64,000 nucleotides of DNA from JAZDFC01 sp043808235 (GTDB lineage Bacteria > Bacteroidota > Ignavibacteria > Ignavibacteriales > Melioribacteraceae): NCBI GenBank assembly GCA_043808235.1, contig JAZDFC010000031.1, forward strand, positions 1 through 64,000, given 5' to 3'. The notes beneath the pieces were generated by a model that saw nothing but the letters and a program-made list of their open reading frames with translations, was not told where the DNA came from and did not search any database. Of this stretch, positions 42,367-50,550 are shown piece by piece. Within the stretch, counting starts at the first letter, position 1. Every line of letters begins with the position of its first letter. The position numbers and the translations under genes are program-made.

Positions 42367-44649
42367 TTGAAACAAAAGGTAACTAATGCAACTATTAATC
42401 GGATTGCCTTTATTGGGAATTATTTACCGCGACAGTGCGGTATCGCAACATTTACAACCGATTTGTGTGAAGCCATCGCAATACAATACAAAAAAACAAC
42501 ATGCATTGCACTGCCGGTTAACGATGTAATAACCGGTTATGCCTATCCAACTCGAGTACGATTTGAACTCACAGAGAAAGATATAGATTCTTACTTGAGA
42601 GCTTCGGATTTTTTAAATATCAACAATGTTGACCTGATTTGTCTGCAATTCGAGTATGGAATATTCGGTGGGAAAGCTGGAAGCCACATCCTGGCGCTCT
42701 TGCGCGGATTACGAATGCCCATCGTTACAACTTTGCATACAATATTAAAAAATCCCGATCCTGACCAGAGGCGGGTATTGGAAGAAGTTGCAGCCCTTTC
42801 GGATCGATTAGTGGTAATGAGTGAACGAGGTTCTGAATTTTTGCAAGAAATCTATAATGTATCCCCGGGAAAGATTGATCTGATTCCGCATGGTATTCCG
42901 GATGTGCCGTTTGTGGATCCGAGTTTTAATAAAGATTTATTTGGAGTGGAGGGCAAAATTGTTTTATTAAGTTTTGGATTACTCTCGTCGAACAAAGGAA
43001 TAGAAACTGTAATATCTGCTCTGCCCGACATTGTTGCCCGTTATCCCGACATTGTTTATATCGTTGTTGGTGCAACTCATCCTCATGTTATTCAACATGA
43101 AGGCGAAACTTACCGTCTGTCTCTGCAATGGTTAGCTCAGCAGAAAGGTGTGGAAAGTAATGTTATCTTTTACAACCGCTTTGTTAGTTTGGAAGAGCTT
43201 GTTGAGTTCATCAGCGCTGCGGATATTTATATCACACCCTATCTCAACGAAGCTCAAATTACATCAGGAACTTTAGCTTATACATTGGGAGCGGGTAAAG
43301 CTGTTATCTCTACGCCATATTGGTATGCGCAAGAAGTTCTTTCGGAAGGACGGGGTGTGCTGGTTCCATTCCGCGATCCCTCAGCATTAGCTGGGCAAGT
43401 TATCAATTTATTAGACAACGAAGCCGAACGGCATGCAATGCGCAAGCGTGCTTATATGTTTGGACGTGCGATGATTTGGTCCGAGGTGGCGCAACGATAT
43501 ATGGAAAGTTTTGAACGTGCGCGGAAAGAGCGCCGTCATTATATCCCGCCGGGATTTACTGCCAAAGCTCTTGATAAATTCCCTGGTGAACTGCCCCCGT
43601 TAAAACTTGATCACTTAGACCATATGACTGATGATACGGGCATGTTTCAACATGCACTTTTTACTGTGCCGAATTATTCTCACGGTTATACAACCGACGA
43701 TAATGCACGGGCTCTTTTGGTAAGTATTCTTTTAGATGAACTGGGTAGCAGCGAGAGCCTTGGATTGGCATCCCGCTATCTTGCATTTCTTGGATTTTCG
43801 TTCAACGATCAGACAAAACGCTTTCGAAATTTTATGGATTATCAACGCAACTGGTTGGAGGAATCCGGATCGGATGATAGTCACGGGCGTGCACTTTGGG
43901 CATTGGGAACAGTATTAAGTCATTCCGAAACACCGGCATTCAATAGTATGGCCGGTTGGCTGTTTGAACAGACTTTACCCGCAATTCTCTTAACTACAAG
44001 TCCGCGTGCATGGGCATTTGCTCTCATAGGAATTTATGAATATTTACATAAATTCGGCGGTGATCGAAGAGCAAGTCAAGTGCGTGATGAATTGGCTGGA
44101 CGGCTTTTAACATTATATCAAAGTAATCGTTCCGAAGAATGGCGCTGGTACGAAAAAGAACTTTCGTATTGCAACGCTGCCCTACCACATGCAATACTAA
44201 CGTGTGGCAAATCAATTCCAAATAAAGATATGACCGATGCCGGATTGGAATCTTTAAATTGGCTTGCCGATTTACAGCGAGCCGGCGCTGGCCATTTTGT
44301 CCCGATTGGTTCAAACGGATTTTATCAAAAGGATGGAGAGCGAGCGCGTTTTGATCAACAACCGGTAGAAGCTCAAGCAATGGTATCGGCCTGCCTTGAG
44401 GCATTTAGAATTACGGGAAACAAATTTTGGGACAAAGAAGCCCGTCGCGCATTTGAATGGTTCCTCGGACGTAATGATTTAAATCTTTCCGTTTATGATC
44501 CAACAACAGGCGGTTGCCGGGACGGGCTGCATTCAGACCGTTTAAATGAAAATCAAGGTGCGGAATCAACTTTAGCTTTTCTGCAATCATTGTTAGAACT
44601 ACGTTTAACTGAGCATGCGCTTTTATCCAGGGAGGTATTAATAAAATGA
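42367..44649 (+). CDS. GT4 glycosyltransferase with C-terminal helical domain
   Basis: A ~760-residue protein. The N-terminal half (about 15-400) is a GT-B glycosyltransferase of family 4 type: RQCGIATFTTDLCEAI near the start, IPHGIPDVPF, LLSFGLLSSNKGIETV and SGTLAYTLGAGKAVISTPYW, with Glu in QEVL. The C-terminal half is helical and Trp-rich (HGRALWALGTVL, YDPTTGGCRDGL) and resembles an alpha/alpha barrel. The TTG at 42367 is preferred because AAAGGAG lies 9 nt before it; an ATG at 42322 is in frame. The GH130 gene overlaps its stop. The pair may act on mannose-containing glycans. Confidence 0.85.
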   Translation: MKQKVTNATINRIAFIGNYLPRQCGIATFTTDLCEAIAIQYKKTTCIALPVNDVITGYAYPTRVRFELTEKDIDSYLRASDFLNINNVDLICLQFEYGIFGGKAGSHILALLRGLRMPIVTTLHTILKNPDPDQRRVLEEVAALSDRLVVMSERGSEFLQEIYNVSPGKIDLIPHGIPDVPFVDPSFNKDLFGVEGKIVLLSFGLLSSNKGIETVISALPDIVARYPDIVYIVVGATHPHVIQHEGETYRLSLQWLAQQKGVESNVIFYNRFVSLEELVEFISAADIYITPYLNEAQITSGTLAYTLGAGKAVISTPYWYAQEVLSEGRGVLVPFRDPSALAGQVINLLDNEAERHAMRKRAYMFGRAMIWSEVAQRYMESFERARKERRHYIPPGFTAKALDKFPGELPPLKLDHLDHMTDDTGMFQHALFTVPNYSHGYTTDDNARALLVSILLDELGSSESLGLASRYLAFLGFSFNDQTKRFRNFMDYQRNWLEESGSDDSHGRALWALGTVLSHSETPAFNSMAGWLFEQTLPAILLTTSPRAWAFALIGIYEYLHKFGGDRRASQVRDELAGRLLTLYQSNRSEEWRWYEKELSYCNAALPHAILTCGKSIPNKDMTDAGLESLNWLADLQRAGAGHFVPIGSNGFYQKDGERARFDQQPVEAQAMVSACLEAFRITGNKFWDKEARRAFEWFLGRNDLNLSVYDPTTGGCRDGLHSDRLNENQGAESTLAFLQSLLELRLTEHALLSREVLIK

Positions 44650-45590
44650 ACATTCAACACGCAGAACTTTTTCATCGTAGTAAATTAAATCCGATTCTTA
44701 CAGCCGATAATTGGCCGTATCCAATAAACAGTGTTTTTAATCCGGGCGCTACTCTTTTACATGACGGCACAACTTTACTTTTATGCCGGGTTGAAAATAG
44801 GAATGGGCAATCCCATCTATGTGCGGCACGTTCGGCAAACGGTTATGATGGTTGGGTTATGGATCAAGAGCCGACTTTCATGCCTGACCCGATAAATTTC
44901 CCGGAAGAAATCTGGGGAATTGAAGACCCGCGTATCACATACATTCCTGAATTGAGCAAGTATGCAGTTGTATATACCGCATACACACGAGATGGGCCTG
45001 GAGTAGCCTTGGCGTTTACAGAGGATTTCCACAACTTTGAACGTTTCGGCATCATTATGTCTCCCGAAGATAAAGATGCGGCCTTGCTTCCGCATCGTAT
45101 TGGAGACCATTGGGCATTGATACATCGTCCGGTGAGTTCTCCCAAAGCGCACATGTGGTTATCCTATTCGCCGGATTTAAGACATTGGGGCAGCCACAAA
45201 CTGATTATGGAAGCTCGCCGTGGCGGTTGGTGGGATGCAAATAAAATTGGACTTTCTCCGCCGCCAATAGAAACGCCGGAAGGTTGGTTGTTAATTTATC
45301 ATGGAGTTAGGCAAAATGCAGCCGGATGTATTTACAGACTCGGACTCGCATTATTTGATTTGAACAAACCTGAACTTTGTCTTAGGCGAAGCAACGAATG
45401 GGTATTTGGACCGGAAGAACATTATGAACAGGAAGGTGATGTAAACAAGGTAGTCTTTCCTTGCGGATATACAATTGCCCCTGATGGAGATACAATCAAT
45501 TTATATTATGGAGCTGCAGATATGAGTATTGCCCTTGCCACCGGCAGCATAAAAGAATTAATGGTGTGGCTTGAACAACATAGTACATAA
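44646..45590 (+). CDS. GH130-family mannoside phosphorylase-like protein
   Basis: A 314-residue five-bladed beta-propeller of GH130 type. Motifs include NSVFNPGATLLHDG, LLLCRVENRNGQSHL, the catalytic-site GIEDPRITYI, and GGWWDANKIGLSPPPIETPE near the middle. GH130 enzymes phosphorolyse or hydrolyse beta-mannosides. Its start overlaps the glycosyltransferase stop by 4 nt, so the two are coupled. It could turn over a glycan made by its partner. Confidence 0.88.
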   Translation: MNIQHAELFHRSKLNPILTADNWPYPINSVFNPGATLLHDGTTLLLCRVENRNGQSHLCAARSANGYDGWVMDQEPTFMPDPINFPEEIWGIEDPRITYIPELSKYAVVYTAYTRDGPGVALAFTEDFHNFERFGIIMSPEDKDAALLPHRIGDHWALIHRPVSSPKAHMWLSYSPDLRHWGSHKLIMEARRGGWWDANKIGLSPPPIETPEGWLLIYHGVRQNAAGCIYRLGLALFDLNKPELCLRRSNEWVFGPEEHYEQEGDVNKVVFPCGYTIAPDGDTINLYYGAADMSIALATGSIKELMVWLEQHST

Positions 45591-45609
45591 AGAAAAGTAT
45601 TTAAATGAC

Positions 45610-45828
45610 ATGAATAATAAACAAGTCGTAATTGGAATTTTTGAGAATGAATCTTATGCATCTATTGCAAAAAGAGATCTCGGTGCGGTCGGTATTAGAG
45701 CAACCATTAATAAAGATCGCGGCAATATTTATTTGCCAATGTGGAGACAGTCCGAAGAAGTGCAACTGATGGTTCTCGATACTCAAATAGATGAAGCAAA
45801 GAAAATACTGAAGACAAAGTTTAACTGA
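45610..45828 (+). CDS. DUF2007-like small protein
   Basis: A 72-residue soluble protein (NNKQVVIGIFENESYASIAK, ending VLDTQIDEAKKIL) with the ferredoxin-like layout of DUF2007 signal-transducing proteins. The ATG at 45610 is preferred over 45571, which would overlap the GH130 gene. It lies 19 nt after GH130 and is probably the third gene of that operon. Confidence 0.6.
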   Translation: MNNKQVVIGIFENESYASIAKRDLGAVGIRATINKDRGNIYLPMWRQSEEVQLMVLDTQIDEAKKILKTKFN

Positions 45829-45925
45829 CAATGTAAGAGTAAGTGTTTCTCTTAAAAGTAACGAAAAGAGAATCAATGCCGAAAGAGTAAAATAGATTTC
45901 AAGCGAATTTAATTGGAAGGATGCT

Positions 45926-46585
45926 ATGGATAATCAGTCAATTGCAAAACAAAAATACTCCGATTTTGAATCCGAAATAATTCCCCATATAACCCTACTT
46001 AAAAATTATGCTTTACTTTTAACCAAAGATCCCGATGAGGCTGATGATTTGGTACAGGATACAATGCTGAAAGCATTTAGATTCTTTCACAATTTTCAAA
46101 AAGGTTCGAATTCAAAAGCCTGGCTTTATACGATTATGAAAAATTCATTTATAAATAGTTACCGCAAAAAAAGCAAGGCGCCTTACAAGCTAGCTTATGA
46201 TGACGTTCAAAATTTTTATGAAGCAATTAAAGCTGAAGAAGTAAAGATCCGACACTACAGTGATGACATATTTAACGACGTATTAAACGACGAAATTATC
46301 AATGCACTTACAATGTTGCCCGATGATTCCCGTACTATTATTATTCTCTGTGATATTGAAGGATATACTTATGAAGAAATTTCCGAATTTTTAAATTGTC
46401 CTATGGGGACAGTACGTTCAAGACTACACCGGTCAAGAAAAATCCTTTATGCCATCCTTTACAATTATGCAGTTCAAAATGGCTATATTTACTCAACAAT
46501 AAGAAGTGTCCGGAAATCCGAAGGAAAAAAGATGAGGAATTTAATGACAAGGAAAGGAAAAGCCGTCTTGTTTTCGACTGGATGA
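45926..46585 (+). CDS. ECF-type RNA polymerase sigma factor
   Basis: A 219-residue sigma factor with region 2 (DEADDLVQDTMLKAFRFF, then SKAWLYTIMKNSFINSYRK) and region 4 (LPDDSRTIIILCDIEGYTYE and FLNCPMGTVRSRLHRSRKIL). It has a ~35-residue tail after region 4. TTGGAAGGATGCT precedes the ATG. No anti-sigma factor is adjacent. It is one candidate to read the dispersed regulon element, but its own upstream region lacks a copy. Confidence 0.92.
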   Translation: MDNQSIAKQKYSDFESEIIPHITLLKNYALLLTKDPDEADDLVQDTMLKAFRFFHNFQKGSNSKAWLYTIMKNSFINSYRKKSKAPYKLAYDDVQNFYEAIKAEEVKIRHYSDDIFNDVLNDEIINALTMLPDDSRTIIILCDIEGYTYEEISEFLNCPMGTVRSRLHRSRKILYAILYNYAVQNGYIYSTIRSVRKSEGKKMRNLMTRKGKAVLFSTG

Positions 46586-46775
46586 TTTTGATAAATATTA
46601 TCTGTCTTTGTGATAGAATTTTTATATTAACTCCGAAAAGTATTATTAACTTAGAGGCATATTATCATTTTTCGGTAAAAGGTTTTATATGCGTCATTTT
46701 TTTTACTAATTGAATTGAAAATGAAAACAAGACCTGAGCTATCAGTTTGTATCTAAATCGGTGAGTAAAAAAAAT

Positions 46776-46806
46776 CCCGGTAAGAAATTATAGATATCTT
46801 ACCGGG
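46776..46806 (-). terminator. Intrinsic terminator of the Yip1-family gene
   Basis: CCCGGTAAGA and TCTTACCGGG form a perfect 10-bp stem with an 11-nt loop. On the minus strand it is followed by TTTTTTTA. It lies 22 nt after the Yip1-family stop. Confidence 0.88.
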
Positions 46807-46828
46807 CTAAAAATTTTAAAAATCTTTA

Positions 46829-47434
46829 TTACATATTCAAATCAAAATTCCCAAGAGCCATACCGCTAAATGCAATTGCACCGGTTATCGCTCCGATAAC
46901 AAAATAAACTACTATGGCCAGGATGAGTGTTACAACAAAATAACCAACCATTTTATCTTTCGGGACATCTTTTACTCTTTGTAATCCCATATAAATTAAG
47001 ACTAAAGAATAGATACCAGCTATACCGGCAAGGAATCCGATGGTAGGGAAAATCATAAATATACCGCCAATCCAGGAAGCAGTATAAGAATAAACGGCTA
47101 CTTTCATGCTCTGGGTTAAATCTTTTGTCGAACCAAAACTGGTAGCTAAAGCGTCGATAATAAATCCAATAACAAAAACACCTACGAGGGATAATACGTA
47201 AGTTAAAACTGCCCATAAAATACCTGTTCCAATAGGTACTCTATATGAGCCGAATATTCCAAGAGAAATGCCGAATACGCTATAACCAATGAAACCTGCA
47301 ATCGCCGGGATTGCCGCAAGAATCATAGCATACTTTGTAAATAGGTCGGCAACAGTAGCTTGTTCTGCTTTTACTACTTCCCATTCTTTAGCTGGTGATA
47401 GTAAAATATTTTTAACTCGTTCAAAAAGGTTCAT
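46829..47434 (-). CDS. Yip1-family membrane protein
   Basis: A 201-residue protein with about five membrane helices. The N-terminus (LFERVKNILLSPAKEWEVVK) and body (PTIGFLAGIAGIYSLVLIYM) are typical of bacterial Yip1-domain proteins. Function in bacteria is unclear; it is possibly a membrane organiser or transporter component. A strong terminator follows. It is alone on its strand between + strand genes. AAGCGGAGG lies just before the start on the minus strand. Confidence 0.85.
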   Translation of the reverse strand: MNLFERVKNILLSPAKEWEVVKAEQATVADLFTKYAMILAAIPAIAGFIGYSVFGISLGIFGSYRVPIGTGILWAVLTYVLSLVGVFVIGFIIDALATSFGSTKDLTQSMKVAVYSYTASWIGGIFMIFPTIGFLAGIAGIYSLVLIYMGLQRVKDVPKDKMVGYFVVTLILAIVVYFVIGAITGAIAFSGMALGNFDLNM

Positions 47435-47763
47435 AAAACCTCCGCTTGGTTGTTAAATTATTTATTTTATTTTCCCCTCTATAAATTGCTTTTTTTCGAT
47501 AATTAGTCCCGAAAAGAACATTTTATATATAAACTGAATTTCATAAAGTAAAATACTCTATGGGATAGACTTATTCAACATAGTTTTTACAATTTTAATT
47601 ACTCTTAACAAAACATGATGGAGACTATTTCCATTAAAAGAGCTCAAGTTGCAGTCATCTTTAAATTTTCAGACGCTTCAAAACCTTTTGCCTTTTGAGG
47701 ATAGAGTAAAATTGCTATTTTTGGCGGTCAAATTTTGAATATAATTTTCGAAGGATGTATCTG
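47435..47763. other. Divergent intergenic region
   Basis: A 329-nt gap between the Yip1 gene and a + strand exported-protein gene. Apart from the promoter at 47694-47723 no structure or repeat is recognised. Confidence 0.5.
47694..47723 (+). promoter_or_regulatory. Bacteroidota-type promoter before exported protein
   Basis: TTTG (47694-47697), an 18-nt spacer and TATTTTTG (47716-47723) approximate the Bacteroidota primary-sigma consensus; the expected start lies about 34 nt before the ATG at 47764. Confidence 0.5.
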
Positions 47764-48210
47764 ATGAAAAAAATAAATTTAATGAATTTATTTCTTGTAG
47801 TAATATTCCTGACCACAATAAGCAATTTTGCTCAGTCCAATACTGACGCTTGGATAACGCTGCTTGATAAGAATAATAAAACGCTCTCGATAAATACGTA
47901 CGGACTTAGTAATGCCATGGGAGATGACTTTTACTTATGGGTTAAAGAGATTTTAACTTCACCTATTACGATTGAAGGTATCGAGAAACAAGTATATGAG
48001 TCAAGAACTTACTACCTTATCAATAAAAGCCTTCAACGTTATAGCATTGTTGAGATTATTTATTATGATGATAATGGCAATGTACTTGCTGATTATAAAT
48101 ATCCAAACAATTCATCTATCCCCGAATACAGGTATAACTACCCAATTTTCCCTGAATCCGAGATGGAAGTAATTTTCAATAAGTGCAAAGAATTTTTCAG
48201 CAAAGGTTAA
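47764..48210 (+). CDS. Small exported protein, unknown family
   Basis: A 148-residue protein with a signal peptide (cleavage near SNFAQS). The mature part has features of a surface/periplasmic protein with repeated Tyr/Asp strands (RYSIVEIIYYDDNGNVLADY). The start at 47764 is favoured by AAGGA at 47751-47755; an in-frame ATG at 47755 overlaps that site. The SET-domain gene starts 3 nt after its stop. Confidence 0.68.
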   Translation: MKKINLMNLFLVVIFLTTISNFAQSNTDAWITLLDKNNKTLSINTYGLSNAMGDDFYLWVKEILTSPITIEGIEKQVYESRTYYLINKSLQRYSIVEIIYYDDNGNVLADYKYPNNSSIPEYRYNYPIFPESEMEVIFNKCKEFFSKG

Positions 48211-48212
48211 TA

Positions 48213-48611
48213 ATGACTCAACATGAAACCAATTGGGATAAATTTGTTACAGTAAAGGACTCTCCAATTCACTTAAAAGGAATATTTTCAACGGTGGATA
48301 TTCCCCCTAACGAAATTATTATGATAATTCGGGGCGAGGTAATTGACGAAGACGAGTGTATTAAAAGAGAAGATGAAGATAACAACGTTTACATTTTTTG
48401 GAACGGCGATAGTTATATCGATACAATCGACACACAAAAGATAAAATACATTAATCATGATTGTGATCCTAATTGCGAGGTTGATGATAGGGATGATGAG
48501 AGCTTGTACTTAATTTCATCAAGAAAAATTAATGCCGGTGAAGAGATTACTATTGATTACGGTTACGAAGAAATATATTCCGAGTGCTCATGTTATAGTT
48601 GCACCGGTTAA
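48213..48611 (+). CDS. SET-domain protein (putative lysine methyltransferase)
   Basis: A 132-residue minimal SET domain. Visible are the entry strand HLKGIFSTVDIPPNEIIM, the pseudoknot-forming YINHDCDPNC (NHxCxPN motif), GEEITIDYGYEE, and a post-SET-like Cys cluster (CSCYSCTG). SET enzymes transfer methyl groups from SAM to protein lysines. There is no other domain and no signal peptide, so it is cytosolic. It follows an exported-protein gene by 3 nt. Such proteins are sporadic in bacteria and the target is unknown. Confidence 0.85.
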   Translation: MTQHETNWDKFVTVKDSPIHLKGIFSTVDIPPNEIIMIIRGEVIDEDECIKREDEDNNVYIFWNGDSYIDTIDTQKIKYINHDCDPNCEVDDRDDESLYLISSRKINAGEEITIDYGYEEIYSECSCYSCTG

Positions 48612-48614
48612 TTA

Positions 48615-49340
48615 CTATTCGAAATTTTCCTTCACGTAATCAGAGCCTCCTAAATTTTGCATTTGTTTCAGAATTCTATCCCGTCTATTTAAAATATATC
48701 TGGATGGTTTCGCCACAGAAAATCTCTTAGGATTGGGAAGTACGGCAGCCAAAAGCGCTGATTGCGAAGAATTTAATTTAACAGCAGATTTTTTATAAAA
48801 TTTTTGAGAAGCCGCTTCCACCCCATAGACATTAGGGGCAAATTCCACTACATTCAGATAAACCTCAAGTATTCTTTCTTTGCTCCAAAACAATTCAATT
48901 AGAAAAGTAAAATATAATTCCATACCTTTTCGAAACATACTTTTATCGGGTGGTAAAAAAATATTTTTCGCCGTTTGCTGAGAAATAGTACTTGCACCGC
49001 GGACTCTTCTTTTTCTTTCCCTTTCCTTTATCGCTTTTTCAATTTCAACAATATCATAACCAAAGTGCTCGAAAAACCGCTGATCCTCCGATGCAATTAC
49101 AGCGAGCGACATGTGCTTAGGAATATTATCAATACTAACCCATTCAATTTCTATTTCCGGCGGATCCCAGAAATCAGAAATTTCCCCTAACGATTTTAAC
49201 TGCATAAAAGATGTTACAGGCGGATTAACCCACCGGAATAGTAAAATCATAAATGCAGTTATTAAAATAAATGCGCCGATAAAAAGTGAGATTAGTTTTA
49301 TCGTGCTTCCGATTGTACTAAATATTTTTTTAATGACCAT
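48615..49340 (-). CDS. mtgA: Monofunctional peptidoglycan glycosyltransferase
   Basis: A 241-residue GT51 enzyme with one N-terminal membrane helix (about 15-37). The catalytic domain has IASEDQRFFEHFGYD (catalytic Glu), RGASTISQQTAKNIFL, KERILEVYLNVVEFAPNVYG and AALLAAVLPNP. No transpeptidase domain follows, so it is the MtgA type that polymerises glycan strands from lipid II. It is convergent with the SET gene; the two stops are 3 nt apart. Confidence 0.92.
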   Translation of the reverse strand: MVIKKIFSTIGSTIKLISLFIGAFILITAFMILLFRWVNPPVTSFMQLKSLGEISDFWDPPEIEIEWVSIDNIPKHMSLAVIASEDQRFFEHFGYDIVEIEKAIKERERKRRVRGASTISQQTAKNIFLPPDKSMFRKGMELYFTFLIELFWSKERILEVYLNVVEFAPNVYGVEAASQKFYKKSAVKLNSSQSALLAAVLPNPKRFSVAKPSRYILNRRDRILKQMQNLGGSDYVKENFE

Positions 49341-49566
49341 AAAATATTCTCACTGGTTTTGGTGACTTTTGTGTTTCGAAATTACCCATTCATAAAATAA
49401 AATGCATTAAATAACTCCGAACAAGAGAAAAATAATTATGAAAATCCATCAAGTTATCAACCTAATTTATGAACTAATCTTAATAATATTCTGTTTTTAA
49501 TTTGTAATAAGAGTAGAAATAGATAATTTATAACTACTAAATAATAGACAAAAAAGGGGTAACAAA

Positions 49567-50061
49567 ATGATTTCTCCAAAAATGCAAGCAGCACTTAACA
49601 AGCAAATGAACGATGAACTGTTTTCATCCTATCTTTATCTTTCAATGGCAGCTTATTTCGAATCGAAAAATTATTCGGGTTTCGCTGGCTGGATGAAAAT
49701 TCAATCATCAGAAGAATATGGGCACGCTTTGAAGTTTTTCCATTATATTCATGAGGTTGGAGGCAAAGTTGAATTAGAGACTATCAATAAACCACAGCAT
49801 GAATGGGACTCTCCCAAAAACGCTTTTGAGGATGCATTAGCGCATGAGCATAAGATTACCGATGGAATCTCAAACCTTGTTAATTTAGCGATTGAAGAAA
49901 AAGACCATGCAACTCATATCTTTTTACATTGGTTCGTTGAAGAACAGGTCGAGGAAGTAGCTCATTCCTCATCAATCGTGCAAAAATTCGATATGGTTGC
50001 CGACAGTAAAAATGGTTTATATTTGCTTGACAAAGAACTTGGCCAACGTCAAAAAGGTTAA
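49567..50061 (+). CDS. ftnA: Ferritin
   Basis: A 164-residue non-heme ferritin. The four-helix bundle is visible with di-iron centre residues in MNDELFSSYLYLSMAAYFE (Glu17), SSEEYGHALKFF (Glu and His), EEKDHATH and FVEEQVEE (Gln). It oxidises and stores iron in a 24-subunit shell. AAAAGGGG precedes the ATG. A terminator lies just after the gene. Confidence 0.95.
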   Translation: MISPKMQAALNKQMNDELFSSYLYLSMAAYFESKNYSGFAGWMKIQSSEEYGHALKFFHYIHEVGGKVELETINKPQHEWDSPKNAFEDALAHEHKITDGISNLVNLAIEEKDHATHIFLHWFVEEQVEEVAHSSSIVQKFDMVADSKNGLYLLDKELGQRQKG

Positions 50062-50082
50062 GCTCATCCAAAATTGTTAAAG

Positions 50083-50112
50083 AAACTCAACTAAATTGAG
50101 GAGTTTTTTTTT
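50083..50112 (+). terminator. Intrinsic terminator of the ferritin gene
   Basis: AAACTC pairs with GAGTTT (an alternative CTCAA/TTGAG stem lies inside), followed by a run of nine T. It lies 22 nt after the ferritin stop. Confidence 0.75.
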
Positions 50113-50120
50113 CGAAATTA

Positions 50121-50151
50121 TTTGGTTTTTAGGATGGTTTACCTATATTTG
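50121..50151 (+). promoter_or_regulatory. Bacteroidota-type promoter of rpmB
   Basis: TTTG (50121-50124), a 19-nt spacer and TATATTTG (50144-50151) match the Bacteroidota primary-sigma consensus exactly. The expected start near 50158 leaves a ~24-nt leader before the ATG at 50182. Confidence 0.75.
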
Positions 50152-50181
50152 TGCTCTTAAAAAATGAATTTGGAGTATATT

Positions 50182-50421
50182 ATGGCAAGAAGATGTCAAG
50201 TTACTGGTGTTGGACCTGTTGCCGGACACAGCATTTCGCATGCACACAATAAGACAAAAAGAAGATTTCTTCCGAATCTTCAGAAAAAAAGAATTTGGGT
50301 GAAGGAATTAAGTCGTTTTGTAACTGTTAAATTATCGACAAGTGCGATAAAAACACTTTCAAAAAACGGGACCAGTGATTTAGCGAAATTAATTATCGAT
50401 AAGCAAATTAAAGTTAGATAA
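50182..50421 (+). CDS. rpmB: Ribosomal protein bL28
   Basis: A 79-residue bL28: MARRCQVTGVGPVAGHSISH, then HNKTKRRFLPNLQKKRIWV, and the C-terminal TLSKNGTSDLAKLI. It is a component of the large ribosomal subunit. The ATG at 50182 is chosen over 50164 because TTTGGAG lies 7 nt before it and the promoter start would leave almost no leader for the upstream ATG. It is flanked by its own promoter and terminator. Confidence 0.95.
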   Translation: MARRCQVTGVGPVAGHSISHAHNKTKRRFLPNLQKKRIWVKELSRFVTVKLSTSAIKTLSKNGTSDLAKLIIDKQIKVR

Positions 50422-50450
50422 CATACACCCTCATTTATTGATATATTGTA

Positions 50451-50479
50451 AAAGCTCAAATCCTTGATTTGGGCTTTTT
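50451..50479 (+). terminator. Intrinsic terminator of rpmB
   Basis: AAAGCTCAAA pairs with TTTGGGCTTT (one G-T pair) around a 7-nt loop, followed by T residues. It lies 30 nt after the rpmB stop. Confidence 0.8.
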
Positions 50480-50550
50480 CATTTTAAATACATTACATTT
50501 TCGATTATAAAAAATAAGATTTTATACTACTAATGCGGAGTATTGCTTTA

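Noticed and set aside
46396..46713. 105-codon frame overlapping the ECF sigma gene
   Set aside because: Out-of-frame overlap with the well-supported sigma factor; no domain character.
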